Shown piece by piece: positions 1-6,737 of a stretch of 6,758 bases of DNA. Positions within the stretch are counted from its first letter, which is position 1. Each line of letters begins with the position of its first letter. The stretch is taken from assembly GCA_903827075.1 (NCBI GenBank), contig CAIKGX010000106.1:1-6758 (forward strand). The letters are read 5' to 3'. Source of the stretch: an uncultured beta proteobacterium. GTDB lineage: Bacteria > Pseudomonadota > Gammaproteobacteria > Burkholderiales > Burkholderiaceae. A program made the position numbers and the translations under genes. Below the pieces are notes generated by a model. The model searched no databases. It had not been told where the DNA came from and was given only the letters and a program-made list of their open reading frames with translations.

Positions 1-62
1 ACTACAAGACATTCAAAACAATCCAAGATTTTATCCTATTTTCGCTACTAAGCGCAAATTGC

Positions 63-1460
63 TTACTGGACGACCTTGGAAAGCCGTTTTATAGCCTCTT
101 CTTTGCCTAGTACCACCAATACAGAATCAATGGCTGGGGTCTGTGTGGTGGCAAATAAAGCATAGCGAACTGGCATGGCTAATGCTGGCATTTTGATTTG
201 ATGCTGAGCTAATATCTGCTTAAAAACGGCGCCATAAGACTCTTTGGAAGGCTGTGCACTTTTCAATGCTTCTATCAAATCTTTAAGGGCGGGAACAACC
301 GCTACAGGAATATTTTGAGCTATCTCTTCTGCGCTGTGATTGGGTGCTGGCAAGTAAAACAACTTGGCCCCTTCGGCAATCTCAATTAAGGTATTGGCAC
401 GATCTTTGAGAAGTGCAACTACTTGGGTAAAGTTGGGGCCCTGCTCAGTATCCATACCTAATGCCTGTGCAAAGGGTTTGGTGTCCAGCGCTAGCTTCTC
501 AGGATCTGCATTCTGAATATATTGATGATTCAGCCAAAGAAGTTTCTCAGGATTGTGTTGTGCTGGTGAGCGACCCAAGCTATCCAAATCAAACCAATTG
601 ACAAACTGCTCTTTCGTAAAGACTTCCGCATCGCCATGAGACCAACCTAAGCGAGCAAGATAGTTCAAAATCGCTTCTGGCAAGTACCCTGCTTTTTGAT
701 AGTCGCGCACACTCATAGCGCCATTGCGCTTACTCATCTTTTCACCAGTGTCATTAAGGACTGTTGGTAAATGGGCATAAATTGGTGTTGTGCCACCAAG
801 GGCATTCATGATATTGATTTGACGTGGCGTGTTATTCACGTGGTCATCACCCCGAATCACGTGTGTAATCTTCATATCAAGATCATCAACCACGACACAA
901 AAGTTATAGGTTGGTGTGCCATCTGGACGGGCAATTACCAAATCATCTAACTCATCATTACTAATCTCAATTTTGCCTTTAACAGCATCCTCCCAAATAA
1001 CAGAGCCTCCTATGGGGTTCTTAAAGCGAATCACTGGCAATACACCTTCAGGTATAACGGGCAGTGTTTTACCTGGCTCTGGACGCCATAAACCGTTGTA
1101 ACGCGGCTTTTCTTTATCGGCCATCTGCTGGTCGCGTAACTTATTCAGCTCATCCTCACTCATGTAGCAGGGATAGGCTAATCCAGCATCCAATAGTTGC
1201 TTAACCACCTCACGGTAGCGATCAATCCGCTGCATTTGGTAGATAGGTCCTTCATCTAGATCTAAACCTAACCAAGCCATACCTTCAATAATGACGTCAA
1301 CCGCTTCTTGAGTAGAGCGTTCCACATCGGTGTCTTCAATACGTAGAATGAAGTCCCCCTGATTGTGCCTTGCAAAGGCCCATGGATAGAGCGCGCTGCG
1401 AAGATTTCCCAAATGGATAAAGCCCGTGGGACTAGGGGCGAAACGTGTACGTATATGCAT
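63..1460 (-). CDS. gltX: Glutamyl-tRNA synthetase
   Basis: Cytoplasmic class I aminoacyl-tRNA synthetase that charges tRNA-Glu with glutamate using ATP. Numbering from the ATG at 1460 gives 465 residues, close to the usual bacterial length. The Rossmann catalytic domain opens with FAPSPTG and the HIGH-type motif HLGN (16-19). VIRGDDH (201-207) and the KMSKR loop (241-245) follow, then a helical anticodon-binding domain to the C-terminus. The zinc-binding insert is degenerate: where E. coli has Cys98, Cys100, Cys125 and His127, this protein has Cys98, Met100, Trp125 and Pro127, so it probably binds no zinc. An in-frame GTG at 1466 would add two residues and has a weak GAG six bases upstream. 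I prefer the ATG because family members begin just before RTRFAPSPTG and a -10-like box lies seven bases upstream of it. The gene diverges from hslO. Whether it also misacylates tRNA-Gln cannot be told. Identity is secure; the start is less so. Confidence 0.97.
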   Translation of the reverse strand: MHIRTRFAPSPTGFIHLGNLRSALYPWAFARHNQGDFILRIEDTDVERSTQEAVDVIIEGMAWLGLDLDEGPIYQMQRIDRYREVVKQLLDAGLAYPCYMSEDELNKLRDQQMADKEKPRYNGLWRPEPGKTLPVIPEGVLPVIRFKNPIGGSVIWEDAVKGKIEISNDELDDLVIARPDGTPTYNFCVVVDDLDMKITHVIRGDDHVNNTPRQINIMNALGGTTPIYAHLPTVLNDTGEKMSKRNGAMSVRDYQKAGYLPEAILNYLARLGWSHGDAEVFTKEQFVNWFDLDSLGRSPAQHNPEKLLWLNHQYIQNADPEKLALDTKPFAQALGMDTEQGPNFTQVVALLKDRANTLIEIAEGAKLFYLPAPNHSAEEIAQNIPVAVVPALKDLIEALKSAQPSKESYGAVFKQILAQHQIKMPALAMPVRYALFATTQTPAIDSVLVVLGKEEAIKRLSKVVQ

Positions 1461-1526
1461 AAACACTATTATCTCAGGTTGGCCATCATCTGACGAAGTT
1501 TGATAAAAAAGTGGATACTTTCACCT
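1461..1526. promoter_or_regulatory. Divergent gltX / hslO promoter region (putative)
   Basis: This is the only space between two divergently transcribed genes, so both promoters are expected here or inside the opposing gene. On the minus strand, TCGTCA (1491-1496) and GATAAT (1468-1473) are separated by 17 bases and point to gltX. On the plus strand, CTGACG (1490-1495) and GATACT (1514-1519) are separated by 18 bases and point to hslO. The two -35-like boxes occupy almost the same bases. In each case the -10-like box ends seven bases before the ATG, which would place transcription initiation at or very near the start codon. The matches are only partial (4 of 6 for both -35 boxes, 5 of 6 and 4 of 6 for the -10 boxes), so this is a tentative reading. 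A 5-base inverted repeat, AAAGT/ACTTT (1508-1521), overlaps the hslO box. Confidence 0.35.
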
Positions 1527-2492
1527 ATGAATGAATTATTGGTTTTTATCTGTGATGGCGCCCCAGTTCGTGGGGAAATCGTCTCAATCAGCACTGCTTG
1601 GCAGGCTGTTTTAGAGCGTCGCAATGATCCCCCCGTAGTTCGGCAAATTTTGGGTGATTTTGTGGGTGCAGCCACCCTGCTGAGCGCCAGCCTGAAGTTT
1701 GATGGCACCTTAATCATTCAAGCCCAAAGCAAAGGCCCCATTCAGCTTCTGGTTGTGGAATGCAAATCTGATCTGACCATGAGGGCCACCGTCAAGCTCT
1801 CCGTTAACCCCTCTGAGATTTCCCCTAACGCCACCTTAGCTGAGCTCTTGGATGTGGAAAACTCAGGACGCTTAGTCATTACCTTAGACCCTGCTGATCG
1901 TCAGCCTGGTCAACCGCCTTACCAAGGTATTGTTGCCTTACAGGAGCATCGTGGTACGGTGATTAAGCCGGTAACCAGTGCCGCTGAAGCAATTGCCTTG
2001 TATATGCAAAATTCGGAGCAGTTAGACACCCGTATTTGGTTAGCCTCTAATGAAACCCATGTCGGTGGCCTTCTCTTGCAGCGTTTACCAGATTCTGGTG
2101 GTCATGCTCATTTAGATCCCCAAGTAGCTGCAGAGGGCTGGACCCGCATACAGACTCTGGGTGAAACTATCACCAACGAAGAATTACTGACCCTGCCTCC
2201 CCAGACCATTTTGCATCGCTTATTTTCAGAAGAGTCGGCAGAAAATGGGGTACGTAGCTTTCCTGCTCGCCCAGTTCATTTTGCTTGTAGATGCTCTCGC
2301 GCCAAAGTAGCCGACGTGCTCAGAATGTTGGGTGAAGAAGAGGTGGAAAGCATTTTGGCAGAACGAGGCTCAGTCGAAACTGAATGCGACTTCTGCGCCA
2401 AGGCCTATCATTTTGATGCCGTAGATTGTCGGCAAGTATTTAAAACAGATTTATTGATTGATGCCACAAGACCTCCTTCAAGAGGTCATTAA
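1527..2492 (+). CDS. hslO: Redox-regulated molecular chaperone Hsp33
   Basis: Cytoplasmic holdase chaperone of the Hsp33 family. In the family it is inactive when reduced and zinc-bound, and becomes active when oxidative stress oxidises its C-terminal cysteines. The 321-residue product has the typical start (APVRGEIV near residue 12), the large N-terminal substrate-binding fold, a linker, and the C-terminal redox switch. All four zinc ligands are present as CRC (Cys254, Cys256) and CDFC (Cys287, Cys290), with the conserved EEEVESILAE between them. An additional cysteine is at 301. It is somewhat longer than the 292-residue E. coli protein, with a short extra tail (RPPSRGH). An in-frame TTG at 1500 would add nine residues, but these do not look like family sequence, so I chose the ATG. 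No strong ribosome binding site precedes it; GTGGA lies about 11 bases upstream. It is the only plus-strand gene, diverging from gltX and converging on ftsB. Confidence 0.96.
   Translation: MNELLVFICDGAPVRGEIVSISTAWQAVLERRNDPPVVRQILGDFVGAATLLSASLKFDGTLIIQAQSKGPIQLLVVECKSDLTMRATVKLSVNPSEISPNATLAELLDVENSGRLVITLDPADRQPGQPPYQGIVALQEHRGTVIKPVTSAAEAIALYMQNSEQLDTRIWLASNETHVGGLLLQRLPDSGGHAHLDPQVAAEGWTRIQTLGETITNEELLTLPPQTILHRLFSEESAENGVRSFPARPVHFACRCSRAKVADVLRMLGEEEVESILAERGSVETECDFCAKAYHFDAVDCRQVFKTDLLIDATRPPSRGH
2470..2487. terminator. Hairpin at the hslO / ftsB convergent junction (possible bidirectional terminator)
   Basis: A perfect 6-base inverted repeat, GACCTC (2470-2475) and GAGGTC (2482-2487), flanks a 6-base loop. 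It lies inside the last codons of hslO and 19 bases beyond the ftsB stop in the opposite direction. It is the only stem-loop seen between the two convergent genes, so it could end both transcripts. Against this, neither strand has a proper T-run after the stem: the plus strand continues ATTAATC and the minus strand TTGTGG. As an intrinsic terminator it would be weak; Rho-dependent termination, or read-through with antisense overlap, is equally possible. Confidence 0.3.
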
Positions 2493-2505
2493 TCAGGCGT
2501 GTTAC

Positions 2506-2820
2506 TTATTGCGGACTAGCTTGTTTTGGAGCGCTATCACTTGATTTAGTAGGCGGCAGGATCTGAACAAAAAATTCGCCTTCTTTGATCATGCCGTGCT
2601 CAACTCTGGCACGCTCTTCAATAGCTCGGGTACCGTCCTTCAAATCTCTCACATCACCAGTTAGCTTAGCATTACGCAAGCTTAGCAAGCTATTTTTAGC
2701 CTGCTGCAACTCAAGCTGTCGCTCCATTTCATAGACCTTAAGCCATCCACCCTTACCCAACCACAATGGGTACTGTATTGCTATCAGCAATAACAGCATA
2801 GAGTAGATGACAATCCTCAT
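2506..2820 (-). CDS. ftsB: Cell division protein FtsB
   Basis: Small bitopic inner-membrane protein of the FtsQ-FtsL-FtsB subcomplex, which recruits and activates the septal peptidoglycan synthase FtsW-FtsI. The 104-residue product has a short cytoplasmic N-terminus, one hydrophobic membrane segment (about residues 4-21), and the conserved QYPLWLGKGGW (16-26). A heptad-like, charged coiled coil rich in Leu, Glu, Gln and Lys follows (about 28-70). The family's periplasmic signature is EERARVEHGMIKEGE with FFVQ (68-86), and the tail is Ser/Pro/Lys-rich and probably disordered. The size matches the family. It is the last gene of the pyrG-kdsA-eno-ftsB run, 20 bases after eno, and no Shine-Dalgarno sequence can be seen in that gap, so translation may depend on coupling to eno. 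The ATG at 2820 is preferred because the next Met (residue 8) would cut into the membrane segment. Confidence 0.94.
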   Translation of the reverse strand: MRIVIYSMLLLLIAIQYPLWLGKGGWLKVYEMERQLELQQAKNSLLSLRNAKLTGDVRDLKDGTRAIEERARVEHGMIKEGEFFVQILPPTKSSDSAPKQASPQ

Positions 2821-2840
2821 AAGCTAAAGGGACTTTGATC

Positions 2841-4127
2841 TTAGCGTTTGAGGTTATAAAAAACAGACTTGCCGGGATAAGTAGCGACATCACCCAAATC
2901 TTCTTCAATACGTAAGAGTTGGTTGTACTTGGCGATACGATCTGAGCGTGACAAAGAGCCCGTCTTGATCTGACCTGCATTGGTACCCACGGCAATATCG
3001 GCAATGGTGCTGTCTTCAGTCTCACCGGAACGATGGGAAATCACCGCTGTGTAGTTTGCGCGTTTAGCCATTTCAATAGCGGCAAACGTCTCGGTTAATG
3101 TACCAATCTGATTGATCTTAATTAGTATCGAATTAGCAATACCCTTCTCAATGCCCTCTTTCAGAATACGCGTATTAGTCACAAAGAGATCGTCGCCAAC
3201 AAGCTGGATTTTCTTACCCAATTTTTGAGTGATATCAGCCCAACCATCCCAGTCACTCTCATGCATGCCATCTTCAATAGAGACGATTGGGAATTGATCA
3301 GCCAGATTACCAAGGTAATCAGAGAACTCGCTAGAAGTTAATTGCAAGCCTTCGCCTGCCAACTGGTACTTCCCATCTTTATAGAACTCGCTAGCAGCGC
3401 AATCCAATGCCAATAAAACATCCTCGCCCGCTTGATAGCCAGCTCCTTCAATAGCCTTCATAATGGTTTGAAGACACTCGTGATTGCTTTTAAAGTTAGG
3501 GGCAAAGCCACCTTCATCGCCTACCGTCGTTGGCATGCCTTGGGCACCGAGTATTTTTTTCAATTCATGGAAAATTTCAGCGCCACAACGCAAGGCCTCA
3601 CGAAAGCTTTGCGCGCCAACTGGCATCACCATAAATTCTTGAATATCTAAACTGTTATTTGCGTGAGCGCCGCCATTGACAATATTCATCATCGGAACGG
3701 GCAATTGCATGCCACCTGAACCGCCAAAGTAGCGGTATAAAGGTAAGCCAGCTTCTTCAGCTGCCGCTCTAGCTACAGCCATGGAAACTGCCAAGGTGGC
3801 ATTAGCCCCTAAGCGTGCTTTGTTATGCGTACCATCTAACTCAATTAAGGTGTGATCTAAGAAAGCTTGTTCGCTAGCATCAAGACCCAGAATAGATTCA
3901 GCGATTTCAATATTGATGTTTTGAACGGCTTTCAGAACACCCTTACCTAAATAACGGGCTTGATCGCCATCACGTAACTCAATCGCTTCACGTGAACCTG
4001 TAGAGGCTCCTGATGGCACAGCCGCGCGTCCCATCACGCCAGACTCAAGCAGTACATCGCACTCTACTGTGGGGTTGCCACGGGAATCTAAAACTTCTCT
4101 ACCGATGATGTCAACAATGGCGCTCAT
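2841..4127 (-). CDS. eno: Enolase (phosphopyruvate hydratase)
   Basis: Glycolytic and gluconeogenic enzyme that interconverts 2-phosphoglycerate and phosphoenolpyruvate with Mg2+. At 428 residues it is of usual bacterial length and appears fully functional. The N-terminal capping domain carries the mobile loop SGASTGSREA (39-48, Ser42). In the TIM-barrel domain I see His155, Glu164 and the acid Glu205 (GDEGGFAPN), Mg2+ ligands Asp242, Glu285 (SIEDG) and Asp312 (GDDLFVTN), the catalytic base Lys337 (LIKINQIGT), the signature SHRSGET with His365-Arg366-Ser367, and Lys388 (IKTGS). In many bacteria enolase is also an RNA degradosome component; this cannot be judged here. It starts 47 bases after kdsA with a strong ribosome binding site, which fits a need for high expression. 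It probably supplies phosphoenolpyruvate to the neighbouring KdsA as well as to central metabolism. Confidence 0.99.
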   Translation of the reverse strand: MSAIVDIIGREVLDSRGNPTVECDVLLESGVMGRAAVPSGASTGSREAIELRDGDQARYLGKGVLKAVQNINIEIAESILGLDASEQAFLDHTLIELDGTHNKARLGANATLAVSMAVARAAAEEAGLPLYRYFGGSGGMQLPVPMMNIVNGGAHANNSLDIQEFMVMPVGAQSFREALRCGAEIFHELKKILGAQGMPTTVGDEGGFAPNFKSNHECLQTIMKAIEGAGYQAGEDVLLALDCAASEFYKDGKYQLAGEGLQLTSSEFSDYLGNLADQFPIVSIEDGMHESDWDGWADITQKLGKKIQLVGDDLFVTNTRILKEGIEKGIANSILIKINQIGTLTETFAAIEMAKRANYTAVISHRSGETEDSTIADIAVGTNAGQIKTGSLSRSDRIAKYNQLLRIEEDLGDVATYPGKSVFYNLKR

Positions 4128-4130
4128 GCA

Positions 4131-4139
4131 CCTTCTCCT
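4131..4139 (-). promoter_or_regulatory. Strong ribosome binding site of eno
   Basis: Read on the minus strand these bases are AGGAGAAGG. The AGGAG core (4135-4139) sits seven bases before the eno ATG, which is near-ideal spacing and fixes the start at 4127. It is the best Shine-Dalgarno sequence in the window. No convincing separate promoter was found in the 47-base kdsA-eno gap. Confidence 0.85.
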
Positions 4140-4174
4140 AAATAAAAATGAATGGGGTTCTGACTAATATTGGT

Positions 4175-5041
4175 TTATGACTGAAAGCTATCTTCTAAAA
4201 AAGAGCCCGATTGCTTTACTACTGAATCAATCGCAACTAATGATTCCAACAACTCTTTCATACGGTTCAGTGGTACTGCATTAGGACCATCAGATAAAGC
4301 CTTGGCGGGATCAGGATGGGTTTCCATAAAGAGGCCGCTAATGCCAACGGCAACGGCAGCACGTGCTAATACAGGCACGAATTCACGTTGACCACCGCTA
4401 GCATTTCCCTGTCCGCCGGGAAGCTGAACTGAATGCGTAGCATCAAATACTACTGGCGCATGGGTTTCACGCATGATGGCAAGGCTGCGCATATCGGAAA
4501 CTAAATTGTTATAGCCAAAAGAAGCGCCTCGCTCGCACACCATAAATTGATCTGGCAAATTCATCTCTGCTGCGGCTGCCCGTGCCTTTTCAATGACATT
4601 GAGCATTTCATGGGGAGATAGAAACTGCCCCTTCTTGAAATTGACTGGCTTGCCACTTTGCGCACACGCTCTAATAAAGTCAGTCTGTCTGCATAAAAAG
4701 GCTGGTGTCTGCAAAACATCTACGACTTTAGATACCGCCTCAATCTCGCTAATATCATGAATATCGGTGAGCACTGCTACACCGATTTCGCGCTTTACCT
4801 TGGCTAAAATCTCCAACCCCTTCTCCATCCCCAGGCCACGAAAAGATGTGCCAGAAGAACGATTCGCTTTATCAAAGGAGGACTTGTAAATAAAAGGGAT
4901 TCCCAAAGCAGAAGTAAGTTGCTTTAGCTCACCCGCAATATCCAATGCAGATTGCTCAGACTCAATCACACAAGGCCCCGCAATTAAAAAGAAGCGATGT
5001 TGCAAACCAACATCAAAGCCACAGAGTTTGAATGTACTCAT
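4175..5041 (-). CDS. kdsA: 3-deoxy-8-phosphooctulonate (KDO-8-P) synthase, metal-dependent type
   Basis: Cytoplasmic enzyme that condenses phosphoenolpyruvate with D-arabinose 5-phosphate to KDO-8-phosphate, an early step toward the KDO sugar of the lipopolysaccharide inner core. The 288-residue TIM-barrel protein is of normal family length. Substrate-binding signatures include KSSFDKANRSS (Lys53, Lys58), TDIH (92-95), CRQTD (117-121), and CERGASFGYNNLVSDM (169-184). It carries Cys24 in AGPCVIES, where the E. coli enzyme has Asn. With His203 (DATHS), Glu240 (METHPDP) and Asp251 (LSDGP) this makes the four-ligand metal site of the metal-dependent class typified by the Aquifex enzyme; the 37 and 11 residue spacings between the last three match. 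A paralogous DAHP synthase is unlikely because the KANRSS and QLPGG segments are KdsA-like. It begins nine bases after pyrG and is followed by eno, which produces its substrate. Confidence 0.97.
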   Translation of the reverse strand: MSTFKLCGFDVGLQHRFFLIAGPCVIESEQSALDIAGELKQLTSALGIPFIYKSSFDKANRSSGTSFRGLGMEKGLEILAKVKREIGVAVLTDIHDISEIEAVSKVVDVLQTPAFLCRQTDFIRACAQSGKPVNFKKGQFLSPHEMLNVIEKARAAAAEMNLPDQFMVCERGASFGYNNLVSDMRSLAIMRETHAPVVFDATHSVQLPGGQGNASGGQREFVPVLARAAVAVGISGLFMETHPDPAKALSDGPNAVPLNRMKELLESLVAIDSVVKQSGSFLEDSFQS

Positions 5042-5045
5042 ACCG

Positions 5046-5053
5046 ACCTCTTA
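5046..5053 (-). promoter_or_regulatory. kdsA ribosome binding site overlapping the pyrG stop codon
   Basis: On the minus strand the junction reads TAAGAGGTCGGTATG: the pyrG stop TAA (5051-5053) runs directly into GAGG, which lies five to six bases before the kdsA ATG. The short distance suggests ribosomes finishing pyrG help start kdsA (translational coupling). It supports the kdsA start at 5041 and co-transcription of the two genes. Confidence 0.75.
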
Positions 5054-6712
5054 TGCAGGTTGCTTTAAAGCAGCGTCTTGATGAATCAAGGCCGCCTTAA
5101 TAAATGCTGAAAATAATGGGTGGCCATCGCGTGGTGTCGAGGTGAATTCCGGGTGAAATTGCACCCCAAAAAACCAAGGATGCATGGCTTTAGGAAGCTC
5201 CATCATTTCTGGTAAAGACTCATTGGGAGTTCGCGCAGAAATAATTAAACCGGATTGCTCTAAACGTGGCACATAGACATTATTTACTTCGTAACGATGG
5301 CGATGACGCTCATTGACTTCTGCGCCATAGATTTCATGGGCTAAGGTGCCACCCTTAACAGGACAGCGCTGTGAACCTAAGCGCATCGTGCCACCCATGT
5401 CTGATTCATTGGTGCGCTTTTCAACACGCCCTTCTCTATCGAGCCATTCAGTGATTAATGCCACAACGGGGTTATCTGTATCGGGATCAAATTCAGTGCT
5501 GTTTGCGTGAGCAATATTGGCTACATGGCGAGCAAATTCGATTACTGCTAATTGCATACCCAAGCAGATTCCCAAATACGGAACCTGGTTTTCACGAGCA
5601 TAACGAATAGCGGCAATTTTGCCTTCAGTACCCCGCTTACCAAATCCACCAGGAACCAAAATCGCATCTAATGTTGTTAGGCAATCAATGCCATCTTTTT
5701 CAATCTGCTCTGAATCGATGTAATTGATATTAACGCGAGTGTGATTATGAATACCCGCATGACGCAAGGCTTCAATTAGAGATTTATAAGACTCGGTTAA
5801 CTCAACATACTTACCCACCATACCAATGGTGACTTCATGTTGTGGATTAGCCATTTCATAAACCAAATGCGCCCATACAGAAAGATCCGCTGGCTTCGCC
5901 TCAAGTTCCAATTCGCGGCAGATTAAATCATCCATTCCTTGGGCATGGAGCATTTCAGGGATCTTATAAATCGTATCGACATCCCATACTGAAATCACTG
6001 CCTCATCCCGCACATTAGAGAACAGGGAAATCTTGGCCCGCTCATCTTCCGGTATGGGACGGTCAGCACGGCAGAGCAATACGGTAGGCATGATGCCAAT
6101 CTCCCGTAACTTCTGGACTGAATGCTGGGTGGGCTTGGTTTTAAGCTCGCCCGCACTACTAATATAGGGTACTAAAGTTAGATGCACAAAGGCGCAGTGG
6201 TGTGTCGGTAGGCGCAGGCTCATTTGACGAGCCGCTTCTAAAAAGGGTAATGACTCAATATCACCCACTGTTCCACCGATTTCGCAAATAGCAACATCAG
6301 CATGGCCATCATGACTAGCTTTAGCGCCTCGCTCTACAAATGCCTGAATTTCATTAGTGATATGTGGAATAACCTGCACTGTCTTACCAAGATACTCACC
6401 GCGACGCTCTTTGCTAATGACAGATTCGTAAATCTGGCCAGTAGTGAAATTGTTACTTTTGCGCATCTTTGCTGAAACAAAGCGCTCATAGTGGCCCAGA
6501 TCCAGGTCGGTTTCAGCGCCATCTTCAGTGACGAACACTTCACCATGCTGAAGCGGACTCATGGTGCCTGGGTCCACATTGATATAAGGGTCTAATTTTA
6601 GGAGGGTGACTTTCAGGCCGCGGGATTCAAGAATCGCGGCAAGCGAGGCAGCTGCGATTCCTTTCCCTAAGGAAGAAACCACACCACCAGTGACAAAAAC
6701 GTATTTGGTCAT
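5051..6712 (-). CDS. pyrG: CTP synthase (glutamine-hydrolysing)
   Basis: Cytoplasmic enzyme that makes CTP from UTP, ATP and glutamine, the last step of de novo pyrimidine nucleotide synthesis. The 553-residue protein has both domains. The N-terminal synthetase half (about 1-270) holds the P-loop GGVVSSLGKG (9-18, Lys17), the nucleotide and metal region around LDPYINVDPGTMSPLQHGEV, Asp71 in DLDLGHYERF, and Glu144 in CEIGGTVGDIES (143-154). The C-terminal class I glutamine amidotransferase half (about 292-545) has PGGFG (354-358), the nucleophile Cys383 in GICLGMQ, and the His520/Glu522 pair in QFHPEF. Ammonia released at Cys383 is channelled to the synthetase site, as in the family. It is the first gene of the run, with a TATAAT box about 25 bases upstream and only a weak AGAG ribosome binding site eight bases before the ATG. 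Nothing is truncated or missing. Confidence 0.99.
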   Translation of the reverse strand: MTKYVFVTGGVVSSLGKGIAAASLAAILESRGLKVTLLKLDPYINVDPGTMSPLQHGEVFVTEDGAETDLDLGHYERFVSAKMRKSNNFTTGQIYESVISKERRGEYLGKTVQVIPHITNEIQAFVERGAKASHDGHADVAICEIGGTVGDIESLPFLEAARQMSLRLPTHHCAFVHLTLVPYISSAGELKTKPTQHSVQKLREIGIMPTVLLCRADRPIPEDERAKISLFSNVRDEAVISVWDVDTIYKIPEMLHAQGMDDLICRELELEAKPADLSVWAHLVYEMANPQHEVTIGMVGKYVELTESYKSLIEALRHAGIHNHTRVNINYIDSEQIEKDGIDCLTTLDAILVPGGFGKRGTEGKIAAIRYARENQVPYLGICLGMQLAVIEFARHVANIAHANSTEFDPDTDNPVVALITEWLDREGRVEKRTNESDMGGTMRLGSQRCPVKGGTLAHEIYGAEVNERHRHRYEVNNVYVPRLEQSGLIISARTPNESLPEMMELPKAMHPWFFGVQFHPEFTSTPRDGHPLFSAFIKAALIHQDAALKQPA

Positions 6713-6737
6713 CGCTTAAGCTCTGTTGGAAAAAGTA

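Noticed and set aside
43..54. Small inverted repeat CGCT/AGCG just beyond the gltX stop as a terminator
   Set aside because: The stem is only four base pairs and no T-run follows on the minus strand.
28..57. Possible minus-strand promoter downstream of gltX (TTGCGC, 18 bases, TAAAAT)
   Set aside because: Only the -10 is a good match, the -35 shares just TTG with consensus, and the gene it would serve is outside the window.
916..1101. 61-codon plus-strand frame inside gltX
   Set aside because: Antisense to conserved GltX sequence; low-complexity translation typical of a shadow frame.
1469..1717. 82-codon open frame on the minus strand spanning the gltX-hslO gap and the start of hslO
   Set aside because: It lies antisense to well-supported Hsp33 coding sequence, has no recognisable domain and no good start context. 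It is a shadow frame.
2402..2477. Strong AGGAGGT on the minus strand within the hslO end, followed closely by GTG and a 19-codon frame
   Set aside because: The purine motif is one arm of the terminal hairpin and the tiny frame is antisense to hslO with no sign of conservation, so a small protein is not supported.
2753..3025. 90-codon minus-strand frame crossing the eno-ftsB junction
   Set aside because: It runs out of frame over conserved C-terminal enolase and the FtsB membrane segment; both real genes explain the sequence.
3432..3650. 72-codon plus-strand frame inside eno
   Set aside because: Antisense to conserved enolase active-site sequence, with no ribosome binding site or family resemblance.
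4128..4174. Separate promoter for eno in the 47-base gap after kdsA
   Set aside because: The gap is AT-rich, but no pair of -35 and -10 hexamers with acceptable spacing could be found. A promoter inside kdsA cannot be excluded.
6334..6546. 70-codon minus-strand frame inside pyrG
   Set aside because: Alternate frame of the highly conserved CTP synthase N-terminal domain.
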